Counted from the first letter of the stretch, positions 53,583-62,786 are shown. The stretch is 64,000 nt of DNA from Salinispira pacifica (GCF_000507245.1 NC_023035.1:62001-126000), one strand, 5' to 3'. Translations and numbers: made by a program. Notes: a model not told the origin generated them from the letters alone.

Positions 53583-54899
53583 TTATTCCTCCAGTTCCAG
53601 TCCCCGTACCAGGGCGAATTTCGACAGCGGCGGCCCGAACAGCTCATTAATAAAAACGGAAATGAGAACAATGTTGATCATATCGCTGAGTATGGCGGGA
53701 TTATGCGCCATGAGCTGCTGACCAAGGGGCGAAGCCTGAACCATAAGGGTGAGGCCGATTGCCACACCGGCCTGGGGGAGCATACAGAGCCCCAGGTATT
53801 CACTGATTCCCCGGGGTGAACGGGCGATTTTGGCTCCCACCCACACTCCGCCGTATTTACCGAGAGCACGGAAGAGAATATATACACTGCCGAGAAGCAC
53901 TACTCTGGGATCTCCCAGAATGGAGAGATCCAGCTCGCTTCCTGCCAGCACAAAAAAGAGGGCGTAGATGGGAGGGGTGAGAGGTTCAAGAATATGAAAA
54001 ATCCGATGATTTCTTGCCCCCAGATTGATAATAACTGCTCCCGCAGCCATGTTTGTGAGCAGAGGAGAAAGGTTGAAGGCGACTGCCAATCCTATGGTGA
54101 AAAAAACTACTCCCAGGGAGATAATCATAATCTCATTGGGCTTACGCTTTTTTCTCACCAGAAGATGGAGAATATAGCCCGCAAGAGCGCCGGTGCCCAC
54201 GCTCATTACCACTTCCATCAGGGCGTGAAGGATCACCCTTCCCGTGCCGTGGCCCCCGCCATGGGCCGCTTCCGATGCGGACTGAACCACACCCTGAGCT
54301 GCCTGGGGATCGATAATGCCCCCCACAAGGGCGAAGACCACTCCGAACACGATTACCGCTCCGGCATCATCAAGAGCCACCACACCGTAGAGATAGTCCA
54401 CAAATTTACCCGAAGCATTCAGGCTTTGGACAATGGCCACCGTGGCCGCAGGAGCGGTGGCCGTGGCAATGGCCCCGAGAATCATGGCATAGGGCAGTTC
54501 CATATTGAACAGGTAAAGTCCCAGCGTAGTACTGATAAAGGCCGCGAAGATCTGTATCAGCGTAATGATCACCACCCCGGGCCCCATGCTTTTCAGCTTT
54601 ACCCAGTAGAATTCCCCACCGATGGTGAGGGCAATCAGACCAAGGGCAACCTCGGTAACCAGCGACATATCCGAACTTACGTGATGGGGTACGAATCCGA
54701 GAATGCTTTCACCCATCACCAATCCGGCAATAATAAACCCGGTCACCTCCGGGAGTTTTACCCTGGAGGCGAGCCGGGCCAAAAAATATCCGCTGAGCAG
54801 CAGCAGTCCCACACTCATGAGCATGTGGTGAGTGAAGAACAGCTGGATGTTCTCAAATGTTTCCCGGGCCAGGGTCAGAAATTCCGCACCTTCATCCAT
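53583..54899 (-). CDS. CPA2-family cation/proton antiporter
   Basis: 438 residues with about 12 to 13 membrane segments. Family features are GYFLARLASRVKLPEVTGFIIAG, the ion-binding region IATATAPAATVAIVQSL, and VVALDDAGAVIVFGVVFAL with the Asp pair typical of NapA/KefB-like exchangers. No RCK/TrkA-N domain is present, unlike Kef proteins; the downstream IIA protein may replace that control. Probable Na+/H+ or K+/H+ exchange, ion not determinable. Confidence 0.88.
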   Translation of the reverse strand: MDEGAEFLTLARETFENIQLFFTHHMLMSVGLLLLSGYFLARLASRVKLPEVTGFIIAGLVMGESILGFVPHHVSSDMSLVTEVALGLIALTIGGEFYWVKLKSMGPGVVIITLIQIFAAFISTTLGLYLFNMELPYAMILGAIATATAPAATVAIVQSLNASGKFVDYLYGVVALDDAGAVIVFGVVFALVGGIIDPQAAQGVVQSASEAAHGGGHGTGRVILHALMEVVMSVGTGALAGYILHLLVRKKRKPNEIMIISLGVVFFTIGLAVAFNLSPLLTNMAAGAVIINLGARNHRIFHILEPLTPPIYALFFVLAGSELDLSILGDPRVVLLGSVYILFRALGKYGGVWVGAKIARSPRGISEYLGLCMLPQAGVAIGLTLMVQASPLGQQLMAHNPAILSDMINIVLISVFINELFGPPLSKFALVRGLELEE

Positions 54900-54939
54900 G
54901 TTCCCAGTATGGCCCCATCCTCAGGGAAAAATCAAACCC

Positions 54940-57636
54940 TCAACGAAACTCACCGTTCTGAATTATCTTCTGCAGATAATTCTGTTCCTCCATTGCAGGG
55001 AAATCCCTCATGGAATCCTTTTCAGGATCTCTGAACTCCAGTGAGTTGAGTACGGAAGGAAATGCGGGATATACCACGGTCCAGTCTGAGGTATCATCTT
55101 CCCGAATGCTGAGTTCAGCCCCTCCGTCAATCCGGTAGCTGTTTGTCACCCAGCCCCGGTTGCTGTCGTAGATGCTCATTGCCAGATTGTAGTCCCGTTG
55201 GGAGCCGTTTTGAACGTCGTAGATGGTATTTCCGTTTTCTTCCCGTACCGCCCGGAGATTCAGGTATTCGCCGTTTCCGAAGGCCAGCCGTGCGGAAAGC
55301 TCTTCCCCCGGCGGAAGGATCTCCTCTCCGATCCGGGGTGACAGATGGAGGGTGTTATCCAGCAGCCGGGGACGGAATCCCACCAGATCCTGGAGGAGAA
55401 CCCGGGCGTACTCGCTGACGCTCCAAGCCTGGGAGAATGTACCTGACGGAATGGGGCGTCCGTTTTCATCGGGAAGGGCGTCCAGGAGTTCGCTCATGCT
55501 TCCTGCTGTGCCCATATTGATAATCTGGTCCGCCAGGTTCAATATCAGTTTTGAACTGATTTCATCGTCCCCGATTTTCAGAAGAGCGGTGAGGGCGGGG
55601 CCGGCGTTCCATCCCCAGACCGTGCCGTTATGATATGCTGCGTCTTTGTGAAACATGCCGGTTTGATCGTGGTGGGGGTGAAAATAGGGATGTTCCGGAT
55701 TCAGGCTTGCGATTCCGTAGGGGTACAGAAGCCCGTTCACGGTATTCTGTACTGCCGCCGCTTCCTGCTCAGGGGTGAGAAAACTCCGGTCATCCAATTC
55801 GCCCAGAAATGGTACTGAAATTGCCATGAGCTGGTTGGGTCTGAGCTTGGTATCAACGCTTCCGTCGGGTCTGATTCTGTCTGCCAGTGCTTCACCGTCC
55901 CAGAATTGTTCCACGAATGCCTGCTGGGTCCGGCTGGCCATTCTTTCCCATTCTCCCGCCAGTTCCGCATCTCCGCTGAGACGGGCAATTTCCGCCGAAG
56001 ACTTCAAAGCCGTGTACCACAGCGCCTGAATTTCCACCGCTTTGCTGCCCCGGGCTGACCAGGGTTCATTCCCGGCGATACGGGCGTCCATCCATGTGTC
56101 CGCGTCATCGTGATGCAGCAGTCCGTCCTCACCCAGATAGTTTTTTTCCGCACCCAGGATGTAGTGCCGGGCGGTTTCCAGTATTTCCGGTGCAAAGCCG
56201 GTATCGCCGCTGTAGTGAATATATTCCAGTGCTTCCCGGAGAAGCCAGGGCGTACCGTCGGTGGTGTTGTAGATAATATCATCGGGATTATTCACCCGGT
56301 TTGGGACCCGGCCGTAATTCACATCCTCTTCATCCCGGTTCTGAAAGCGGGTGAAATTGTGAAGCACCGCCCTGGCATCGTCAAACCTGCCGTTCACCAG
56401 GAGAATACCCGGCAGAGCAATAAAGGTATCTCTGCCCCAATTCTGGCGGAACCATGGCAGCCCGGCCCAGATACCGGTGCCGTACTGACGGGTGACCATG
56501 CTGTAGCCTGAATAGAGACTCCAGTAGAGGGATGAATCCAGCATGGGATTTCCCGAGCGAATATTGGAAGAGAGGGTGATATCGAAAATTTCCTTCACAT
56601 GATCTTCCAGACCACGTGACCGGGCATGACGGGCTGCCTCAAGGGCCTGATCCCGGTCCATTCCGAAGCTGATATACAGACCCGCGGAATGTACTTTTTC
56701 CACCGTGGTGAAACTCAGAAGGGGTGAGTGGTCGGAAATCTTCAGGGCGTTTCGCACATCCCGTTCGGATTGCTCTAGTTCTTCCGCACCCAGCTCCTGA
56801 AGTCTCACCGGGACTGCCTCCCCGGCACCGGCATCTCCGGATTCCTGTAGAAAAACGGAGGTTTCCAGGGGTTCCCGTCCAAGGGATGCCCGGAGATTTT
56901 CCCCCAGCGTTACCGGGACATCCGATGAAATTGCGATCACCGACGGATGATCGTCGCTGAGGCGGTGGGGAATGAGCAAAAACACGTCATCCTCCACCTC
57001 CACATTGTAGCGGCTCAGGCTGGTCTTGAAAGCCGGGAAAAAGCTGATAATTGCGGCATCCCCGTCATCCGGCGATACAACGTTCAGCGCCATGCTGTGG
57101 CTCTCGGCAAAGAGTGAGAGGGTTTCATGAGCCCGGTCATATTCATGCCTGATAAACCCGGGGTAGAGCACAGCTTTGCCGGCATCTATTCTGCGGTTCA
57201 GCAGACTGCCGTTGCGGGCTGCAGCCACATCGGCGACCACGGTACTCTCGGCTATCTGATAGCCGTTTCCCCGGCGGTATGAGTGGGTGAACAATTCCAG
57301 GTATCCGGAAATGTTGTCTCCGAATACATACTGCCGCCGTTCACCCGGAGGAATTTCAATGGCCGCTGTGCCCATAAAATGTTCAACGTCCTCCATCGTT
57401 GCTCCGGCGGGCAGGCTTTCCCGGGGCAGGCCATCGGAATGAAAACTGACAGACGGATAATTCATTGTGCTGTCTCCTTTTTGAAATGCGAGAGAAGCAA
57501 TTCTCACCGGTTCAGGCTCTTCTTCAACTGCGGTTGCGCAGGAAACCGCTGCGAGAGAAATCAGAAGCGGTAGAATTAATATCAATATTCCACGAAAAAT
57601 CGATGGAACCTGAACGGATCCGGTTTTATGTACCAT
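54940..57636 (-). CDS. Amylo-alpha-1,6-glucosidase-like lipoprotein (GH133 type)
   Basis: 898 residues. The signal peptide ends in AAVSC (Cys33), a lipobox. The first 330 residues form a beta-sandwich N-domain. The rest is an (alpha/alpha)6 barrel of the glycogen-debranching C domain: GLPWFRQNWGRDTFIALPG, WLLREALEYIHYSGD, DADTWMDARIAG, KAVEIQALWYTAL and HNGTVWGWNAGP. It likely hydrolyses alpha-1,6 branches of alpha-glucans at the cell surface or periplasm. GAGGAG lies six bases before the ATG. Divergent from the GH13 gene; a LacI-type operator lies in its promoter. Confidence 0.85.
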   Translation of the reverse strand: MVHKTGSVQVPSIFRGILILILPLLISLAAVSCATAVEEEPEPVRIASLAFQKGDSTMNYPSVSFHSDGLPRESLPAGATMEDVEHFMGTAAIEIPPGERRQYVFGDNISGYLELFTHSYRRGNGYQIAESTVVADVAAARNGSLLNRRIDAGKAVLYPGFIRHEYDRAHETLSLFAESHSMALNVVSPDDGDAAIISFFPAFKTSLSRYNVEVEDDVFLLIPHRLSDDHPSVIAISSDVPVTLGENLRASLGREPLETSVFLQESGDAGAGEAVPVRLQELGAEELEQSERDVRNALKISDHSPLLSFTTVEKVHSAGLYISFGMDRDQALEAARHARSRGLEDHVKEIFDITLSSNIRSGNPMLDSSLYWSLYSGYSMVTRQYGTGIWAGLPWFRQNWGRDTFIALPGILLVNGRFDDARAVLHNFTRFQNRDEEDVNYGRVPNRVNNPDDIIYNTTDGTPWLLREALEYIHYSGDTGFAPEILETARHYILGAEKNYLGEDGLLHHDDADTWMDARIAGNEPWSARGSKAVEIQALWYTALKSSAEIARLSGDAELAGEWERMASRTQQAFVEQFWDGEALADRIRPDGSVDTKLRPNQLMAISVPFLGELDDRSFLTPEQEAAAVQNTVNGLLYPYGIASLNPEHPYFHPHHDQTGMFHKDAAYHNGTVWGWNAGPALTALLKIGDDEISSKLILNLADQIINMGTAGSMSELLDALPDENGRPIPSGTFSQAWSVSEYARVLLQDLVGFRPRLLDNTLHLSPRIGEEILPPGEELSARLAFGNGEYLNLRAVREENGNTIYDVQNGSQRDYNLAMSIYDSNRGWVTNSYRIDGGAELSIREDDTSDWTVVYPAFPSVLNSLEFRDPEKDSMRDFPAMEEQNYLQKIIQNGEFR

Positions 57637-57662
57637 AGTGCTCTCCTCGTTAATTGGAGATT

Positions 57663-57691
57663 ATTATACTGGGAACGTTTCCACTTTTCGA
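57663..57691 (-). promoter_or_regulatory. Promoter of the debranching gene with LacI-type operator
   Basis: On the minus strand TCGAAA (57691-57686) and TATAAT (57668-57663) are 17 bases apart, 27 bases before the start. Between them, GGGAACGTTTCC (57671-57682) is an imperfect palindrome one base off GGAAACGTTTCC. A repressor bound there would block this promoter. Confidence 0.65.
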
Positions 57692-57735
57692 GACTTTTCG
57701 CTGCTTTTTTATTCTCCCCTTACGTACCCGGACAT

Positions 57736-57765
57736 TTGGGGCTATACTGTTTGCAAAGGTAAAAT
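57736..57765 (+). promoter_or_regulatory. Candidate promoter of the GH13 gene
   Basis: TTGGGG (57736-57741), 18-base spacer, TAAAAT (57760-57765), 67 bases before the GH13 ATG. Partial consensus only. Confidence 0.3.
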
Positions 57766-57831
57766 AGAATCTGGCGGAATCTTTTCGGACAATGGGAACC
57801 GAATATCCGCCTGTATGCATGAGGGGTTTAT

Positions 57832-59577
57832 ATGCAAAGTTGGGGAAAACTCATACGACGGAACTGGGTTCCCGTGCTATCGGGAATCTTTATTATGATG
57901 ATGCTGGCAGCCTGTGCGACCCAGGAAGCTCTGCCTCCGCCGCCTCAGGTGGACAGAACTCCGCCCATGGATGAAGTGGCGGATTTCACCGGGGATTATG
58001 ATTCTGCGGTGTTTCAGGACTGGAATGACCGAACGTATTATCAGATCTTCGTCCGGTCGTTCAACGATTCCGATGGCGACGGTATCGGGGACCTTCAGGG
58101 AATAATCGAGAAGCTGGACTATCTCAACGACGGGGATCCTGAGACAGACAGCGATCTGGGAATTTCCGGTATCTGGCTGATGCCGATTAACGAAAGCCCA
58201 AGCTATCACGGATATGATGTGGTTGATTATTATTCCATCGAATCGGATTACGGAACCATGGAGGATTTTGAACTCCTTCTGGAGGAGGCCGAGGCCCGGG
58301 GCATCAAAATAATCATGGACCTGGTTCTTAACCATTCCAGCAGTCAGCATCCCTGGTTCATTGCCAGCAAACGGGGTGACCCGGAGTTCAAGGATTATTA
58401 TGTCTGGTCGGATACCGATCCCGGCATTGAAGGCCCCTGGGGGCAGCAGGTCTGGCATAACGGCGGAAACGGCGAATATTACTACGGAGTGTTCTGGGGC
58501 GGAATGCCTGACCTGAACTATTACAATCAGGAAGTGAACAGCAAAGTCAACGATATCATCCGCTTCTGGCTGGAAGACGTGGGGGTTCACGGTTTCAGAC
58601 TTGATGCAATTATGTATCTGAAAGAAGAAGGCAACCTTCTCATGAACACATTCAGCAATCATGAATGGTTCCAGGAATTTCATGACTTTTATAAAGGAAT
58701 CAACCCGGATGCGTTCACAATAGGCGAGGTATGGACCAATACCGAAGAGGTTGTAAAGTATATCGGCAATGAAGTTGATACTGCATTTGAGTTTGACCTT
58801 GCAACGGCCATGCTGAATTCCGTGCGGGGCGGTCAGAATTCCGATATTACCGCCCAGCAGGAAAAGGTGAACGAGATGTATCCTGAGGGTCAGTATGGAC
58901 GCTTTCTTGCAAACCATGACCAGACCCGCAGCGCAACGGTTCTCTCGGGAGATCTTGAGAAGCAGAAAATCGCCGCATCCCTGCTGCTCACCGGCCCCGG
59001 CATACCGTTCCTGTATTATGGTGAAGAAGTGGGGGTGGAGGGAAGCAAACCCGATGAACATCTCCGCCGGCCCATGCACTGGACACCCCGGGGCGGTTTT
59101 ACAGAAGGGGATCCCTGGCAGGATTATGCCGCCAAACTGGAAACCCGGAATGTGGAAACCATGGAAGATGAGCCGGGGTCTCTTCTCAACCGCTACCGCA
59201 GTCTCATCCAGCTGAGGAACGATTCGCCTGCCCTCCGACGGGGTACGCTGGAACATATTCCCAGCTCCACCCGCCGTGTGTATGCGTATTTTCGCTACAC
59301 ACCCGAGGAGAGTCTGCTGGTGGTAAATAATCTGGGTACTCTCCAGGAAGACTACGGCCTTTTCCTGAAGCAGTCACCCTGGGCGGAGGGGTTTGCTCTT
59401 GAACCCGTGTATGCGGCAACTGCCGAGGATATTTTCCGGGGTGAGGATGCCCGGGAGTATCTTGACGGAAAAATTTCCCAGCCTGTGGTGAATGACCAGG
59501 GCGGCTTTGAGGATTTCAAAGTTCTGGGAAGTCTGGAAGCCCGTGCAACATATATCTTCCGGGTAATTCCGGAGTAA
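57832..59577 (+). CDS. GH13 alpha-amylase-family lipoprotein
   Basis: 581 residues. Lipobox LAAC (Cys28). The (beta/alpha)8 barrel starts YYQIFVRSFNDSDGDGIGDL. Conserved regions are MDLVLNHSS, GFRLDAI with nucleophile Asp258, IGEVW with acid/base Glu299, and ANHDQTR with Asp363. The MPINESPSYHGYDVVDYYSI region matches neopullulanase/oligo-1,6-glucosidase-like amylases. It likely cleaves maltodextrins in the periplasm. GAGGGG lies five bases before the ATG. Upstream is the debranching gene, downstream an IPT lipoprotein with a perfect operator. Confidence 0.92.
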   Translation: MQSWGKLIRRNWVPVLSGIFIMMMLAACATQEALPPPPQVDRTPPMDEVADFTGDYDSAVFQDWNDRTYYQIFVRSFNDSDGDGIGDLQGIIEKLDYLNDGDPETDSDLGISGIWLMPINESPSYHGYDVVDYYSIESDYGTMEDFELLLEEAEARGIKIIMDLVLNHSSSQHPWFIASKRGDPEFKDYYVWSDTDPGIEGPWGQQVWHNGGNGEYYYGVFWGGMPDLNYYNQEVNSKVNDIIRFWLEDVGVHGFRLDAIMYLKEEGNLLMNTFSNHEWFQEFHDFYKGINPDAFTIGEVWTNTEEVVKYIGNEVDTAFEFDLATAMLNSVRGGQNSDITAQQEKVNEMYPEGQYGRFLANHDQTRSATVLSGDLEKQKIAASLLLTGPGIPFLYYGEEVGVEGSKPDEHLRRPMHWTPRGGFTEGDPWQDYAAKLETRNVETMEDEPGSLLNRYRSLIQLRNDSPALRRGTLEHIPSSTRRVYAYFRYTPEESLLVVNNLGTLQEDYGLFLKQSPWAEGFALEPVYAATAEDIFRGEDAREYLDGKISQPVVNDQGGFEDFKVLGSLEARATYIFRVIPE

Positions 59578-59591
59578 TGGAGCGTATCCAT

Positions 59592-59620
59592 TTGACAGCT
59601 GAAAATTCAAGTTTTATAAT
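59592..59620 (+). promoter_or_regulatory. Consensus sigma-70 promoter of the IPT lipoprotein gene
   Basis: Perfect TTGACA (59592-59597), 17-base spacer, perfect TATAAT (59615-59620), 15 bases after the GH13 stop. Such a strong promoter fits an abundant product that needs tight repression. Confidence 0.9.
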
Positions 59621-59630
59621 CAGGTGAATT

Positions 59631-59650
59631 ATCTGGAAACGTTTCCAGAT
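59631..59650. promoter_or_regulatory. Perfect 20-base LacI-family operator
   Basis: A perfect palindrome with arms ATCTGGAAAC and GTTTCCAGAT, centred on CG, lies 10 bases after the -10 box, near the transcription start. This is the placement of a repressor operator. The core GGAAACGTTTCC is typical of LacI/CcpA-like regulators and recurs at 57671 with one difference. Confidence 0.88.
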
Positions 59651-59668
59651 CGCACATATGGAGGTAGT

Positions 59669-60517
59669 ATGCGTAAAAACGTTCTTCGTTTTCTTGGCGT
59701 TGGGCTCATTCTGATGGCTGTGCTGTTCAGCGGCTGTAGCGGTATGAGCAAGTATGTTATTAAGGGAACTCCCGAAGCGGACCTTTCCGCGGCAGAGGTG
59801 TACGGACTGTATCCCCTGAATGTTCTCCCGGGAACCATGGTTTCCATTAAGGGTGAAGGTTTCGGCGATGTGCCCGGTCTTATTTATCTTAACGGCCAGC
59901 CGGTAAATGAATTCTTCGGCTGGGACGACAGCACCATCTGGTTCAGGGTTCCTGAAGAGCCTGCAGAACAGATCGAGGTTCAGGTGGGAACATCCATCGC
60001 CGAAGATTATCTGTATCTTGCTCCCGAAGGAAGCATCACCGTACGATGGACTGTGGATGCAGGTGCCGTACAGGAATTCGCCGATGCCAACTACGGTGAT
60101 TTTGGTCTTGATTTTGCTCCCGAATGGATGGAGCCTCTGTACCTGAAGGGTCAGTGGGTGAAATCCGGCGAAAGCTTCGGCGCAAAAAGCGCTGGCTGGG
60201 ACACAGGATCCAAAACTATCATGTGGAACATGCCTGAAACAAATACATGGATTTCCGAAACAGTTTTCACCCCGGAAAACCAGGACAGTTTCAAGCCCGG
60301 TGTAATGCTTTTCGCATTCGAAGACGGTGACGATGAAACCCGTAACCTCTCTGCCTTCGAGAGTGACATGGCATTTATTCTCAAGCAGGAATGGGCGGCA
60401 GCTGATCCCTACGGTGATGTAAGCTCAGATCCCGCAGTGCGGATCGGGGACAGCAGCAAGTTCTACGACGAGAAAACCAACACCATTGAGTTGACATATC
60501 CCGTTGCAGCGGAATAA
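59669..60517 (+). CDS. IPT/TIG-domain lipoprotein
   Basis: 282 residues. Lipobox LFSGC (Cys23). An IPT/TIG domain (about 45-115) shows VLPGTMVSIKGEGFG, GLIYLNGQPV and WDDSTIWFRVPE. The C-terminal 165 residues are beta-rich and unknown (DAGAVQEFADANYGDFGLDF...NTWISETVF) and could be a carbohydrate-binding domain. GGAGG four bases before the ATG decides the start; an earlier in-frame ATG would lie within the operator region. Its own consensus promoter and operator put it in the alpha-glucan regulon. A surface glucan-binding role is inferred. Confidence 0.8.
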   Translation: MRKNVLRFLGVGLILMAVLFSGCSGMSKYVIKGTPEADLSAAEVYGLYPLNVLPGTMVSIKGEGFGDVPGLIYLNGQPVNEFFGWDDSTIWFRVPEEPAEQIEVQVGTSIAEDYLYLAPEGSITVRWTVDAGAVQEFADANYGDFGLDFAPEWMEPLYLKGQWVKSGESFGAKSAGWDTGSKTIMWNMPETNTWISETVFTPENQDSFKPGVMLFAFEDGDDETRNLSAFESDMAFILKQEWAAADPYGDVSSDPAVRIGDSSKFYDEKTNTIELTYPVAAE

Positions 60518-60568
60518 TTCTGTTCTCTCCGCTTAGGAGATACAGACAGCTGGCAATACCAATAGGAG

Positions 60569-60601
60569 GCCGTCTGATTGTTTCAATCAGGCGGCTTTTT
60601 T
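60569..60601 (+). terminator. Rho-independent terminator of the IPT gene
   Basis: GCCGTCTGATTG (60569-60580) pairs with CAATCAGGCGGC (60584-60595), one G-U pair, three-base loop, then six T (60596-60601). The group II intron begins at the end of the T-run. Confidence 0.95.
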
Positions 60602-61367
60602 GTATGCCCAGCGAAGCGCAGGCATACCCGACCGGTTGGAAGATACCGGTGTCGCCTCGTTCAGGAGGAAGACAATCCGAATTGCAAGGGCGCAGCTGGC
60701 AACGGTTGGGTCTGAAGGAAGCAATAGGAAGTGAACAGCACATAGCGAAAGCGAACCTGATACGGCACAACAGGGGTGGTAAGCGTGCAAAATAGCGCGA
60801 AGCCCGAAACCTGAACAGACCTGTAGTGTGTTTGAGGATGGCGTTGTTTACAGGGACTGCGCACAGTATCTGGGGAAACCTGTTGAAATCCCAGCAAAGG
60901 GTAGGGAACGACAAGCAGAAATGCAAGTCAGATCGAAGTTTCAGCAGGTGGCAGATGAGTCCGTAGTAGTGAGTAAGTTCCGGCCAGTGAAAGCCAGTAA
61001 TGGTGTGGAGGAGAAAACCGGAATGACCTCGTCCCCGGTGACGAGGACTGCATTCAGGCCAAAAGCCGGATGCGGATGCGAAGGGACGAAGTTTTTAGTA
61101 AATCTTGTTTCGATGAAAAGGCTGGTCGGCAGCTACGCTGCCTGCTCGCCTATGCAACCGAAGGAGCGTGAAGCCTAAACAGAAAGTTGCTGGAAAGTGA
61201 GCAGAGTATGTGGCCACGGCCGACTGGGGAACCAGGAAGCTGAGCCAGAATACCGTTGACCTGAGTATCTTTTTGACCAGCTGAATATTGCCGGAAAATG
61301 GCTAAGAGACAGCTGCAGAGGAGAGAATGAGCAGGAGTTTCACCGCCGAGGTTTCAAACGAAAGAAG

Positions 61368-62657
61368 ATGCAGACACAAGGAAATCGTAAAATCTGGTAC
61401 AGCCTCTACGGCAGGATGCTCGAGAGACCACGGCTGGAGGCCGCTTTCAGGAAGGTGAAGGCAGCGAACGGAGCCCCCGGAGTAGACGGAGTGAGCGTCA
61501 AAGCCTTTGCCGACCGTCTGGCGGAGCAACTCGATGTACTTGTGAAGGAATTGAAGGACAAGAGCTACCGACCGCTTCCAGTCTTGAGGGTGGAAATACC
61601 CAAAGACGGGGGAGGAGTAAGGAAACTCGGGATACCTTCGGTTCGCGACCGGGTAGTCCAGCAAGCCTTACTGGACATTCTAAACCCAATATTTGACCCG
61701 GACTTTCATCCGTCCAGTTACGGATACCGACCGGGCAGAAGCGCACATCAGGCAATTGATAAGGCATCTACGTTCATGCGCAGGTATGAATTGGAATGGG
61801 TAGTGGATATGGACTTGTCGAAGTGTTTTGACACACTGAAGCATGACTTTTTACTGACTCAAGTACGAAAACGAGTTGCCGATGGAAGCCTCTTGAATCT
61901 CATACGCCTCTTTCTTGAAAGTGGTGTGATGACGGATGCTGGTGAAGAGAACACTGAAGAAGGGAGTCCCCAGGGCGGGGTGATTAGTCCGCTTCTCGCG
62001 AACATCTACCTCGACTTCTTTGACCAGTGGAGCATGGCACGAGGGTATCGCATAGTTCGCTATGCCGACGATATCCTCATCTTTGCTTCATCACAAAAAG
62101 GTGCGGAACGTCGGCTTGCAGCTGCAACGCATTTTCTGGAAGAAGAAATGGGACTGGCTGTGAATCGTGAGAAAACTCACATTACAAACCTGTATAAGGG
62201 GGTGCGCTACCTTGGAGTAGTAATCTCTCGTCACCACACCCGGATTCAGGAAAAGAAGGTGAAAGCCTTCAAGGACAAGGTCAGGAAACTGACCCGACGC
62301 AACAGCGGGAGACCGCTGGGATCGACAATTTACGAACTCAATCCAGTACTACGCGGGTTTGCTAACTATTTCAGGATAGCAAATTGTACGAAGGTATTCA
62401 GGGAGCTGATGAGCTGGGTACGCAGGCGATTGCGGGCTATTCAGTTGCGACTTTGGAAACGCTCTTCCCGGCTGCACCGCCGATTGCGGCAGCTGGGATT
62501 TCAAGGCGAATTCAAACACATCAAGATGAGTTCGTGGAGATCGGCTAAAAGTCCGCTTGCAGCCATGGCGCTGCAAAACAAGCACTTTGAAGAGATGAAT
62601 CTGTTTTCTCTCGACAAGGTACAGGTCGCAATTTCTGTCCGGCAGCTTGCTGGATAA
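61368..62657 (+). CDS. ltrA: Group II intron reverse transcriptase/maturase
   Basis: 429 residues. RT blocks are in order: GAPGVDGVSV, VEIPKDGGGVRKLGIPSV, SSYGYRPGRSAHQAI, WVVDMDLSKCFDTL, EGSPQGGVISPLLANIYL and the catalytic VRYADDILIF. Then NREKTHITNLYKGVRYLGVV and a basic domain X (RGFANYFRIA...SWVRRRLRAIQLRLW) used for splicing. No C-terminal HNH endonuclease is present. The protein binds its intron RNA, aids splicing and copies it into DNA. All catalytic residues seem intact. Confidence 0.93.
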   Translation: MQTQGNRKIWYSLYGRMLERPRLEAAFRKVKAANGAPGVDGVSVKAFADRLAEQLDVLVKELKDKSYRPLPVLRVEIPKDGGGVRKLGIPSVRDRVVQQALLDILNPIFDPDFHPSSYGYRPGRSAHQAIDKASTFMRRYELEWVVDMDLSKCFDTLKHDFLLTQVRKRVADGSLLNLIRLFLESGVMTDAGEENTEEGSPQGGVISPLLANIYLDFFDQWSMARGYRIVRYADDILIFASSQKGAERRLAAATHFLEEEMGLAVNREKTHITNLYKGVRYLGVVISRHHTRIQEKKVKAFKDKVRKLTRRNSGRPLGSTIYELNPVLRGFANYFRIANCTKVFRELMSWVRRRLRAIQLRLWKRSSRLHRRLRQLGFQGEFKHIKMSSWRSAKSPLAAMALQNKHFEEMNLFSLDKVQVAISVRQLAG

Positions 62658-62667
62658 CTGAAGACAG

Positions 62668-62698
62668 GAGCCGTATACGAGGTCCGTACGTACGGTTC
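62668..62698 (+). ncRNA. Group II intron domain V
   Basis: 31 bases starting GAGCCGTATACGAGG and ending CGTACGGTTC fold as the conserved catalytic hairpin. The usual length is 34, and the shorter distal stem would fit class C introns. A perfect 12-pair hairpin follows (62710-62721 with 62727-62738) in the domain VI place, with no evident bulged branch-point A. Confidence 0.88.
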
Positions 62699-62786
62699 TG
62701 TGAGAGGGACAATAAAGGAGGTCATTCCTCCTTTATTGCCCTACTCGATCTATCTGCAGATGGTTCAGGCTGCCCCTGCCCGGGTA

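Larger units (their letters stand above)
60602..62749 (+). mobile_element. Group II intron with maturase ORF
   Basis: A 2.15-kb retroelement. The 5' end is placed at GTATGCCC directly after the terminator T-run; it forms a hairpin with GGCATAC (60621-60627), like the first helix of these introns, though the usual GTGYG appears as GTATG. The 766 bases to the maturase start would hold domains I-III and contain no gene. The maturase is in domain IV. Domain V is at 62668-62698, a domain VI-like stem at 62710-62738, and the 3' end CTACTCGAT at 62749. Insertion after a terminator and lack of an endonuclease domain suggest group IIC. Ends are inferred. Confidence 0.8.

Noticed and set aside
57877-59256. 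A 459-codon ORF antisense to the GH13 gene
   Set aside because: The plus strand encodes an intact GH13 enzyme with all catalytic motifs. The antisense frame has no recognisable domain and is a coding shadow.
60828-61178. A 116-codon ORF in the intron
   Set aside because: It falls in the structured RNA of domains I-III, and its translation looks random.
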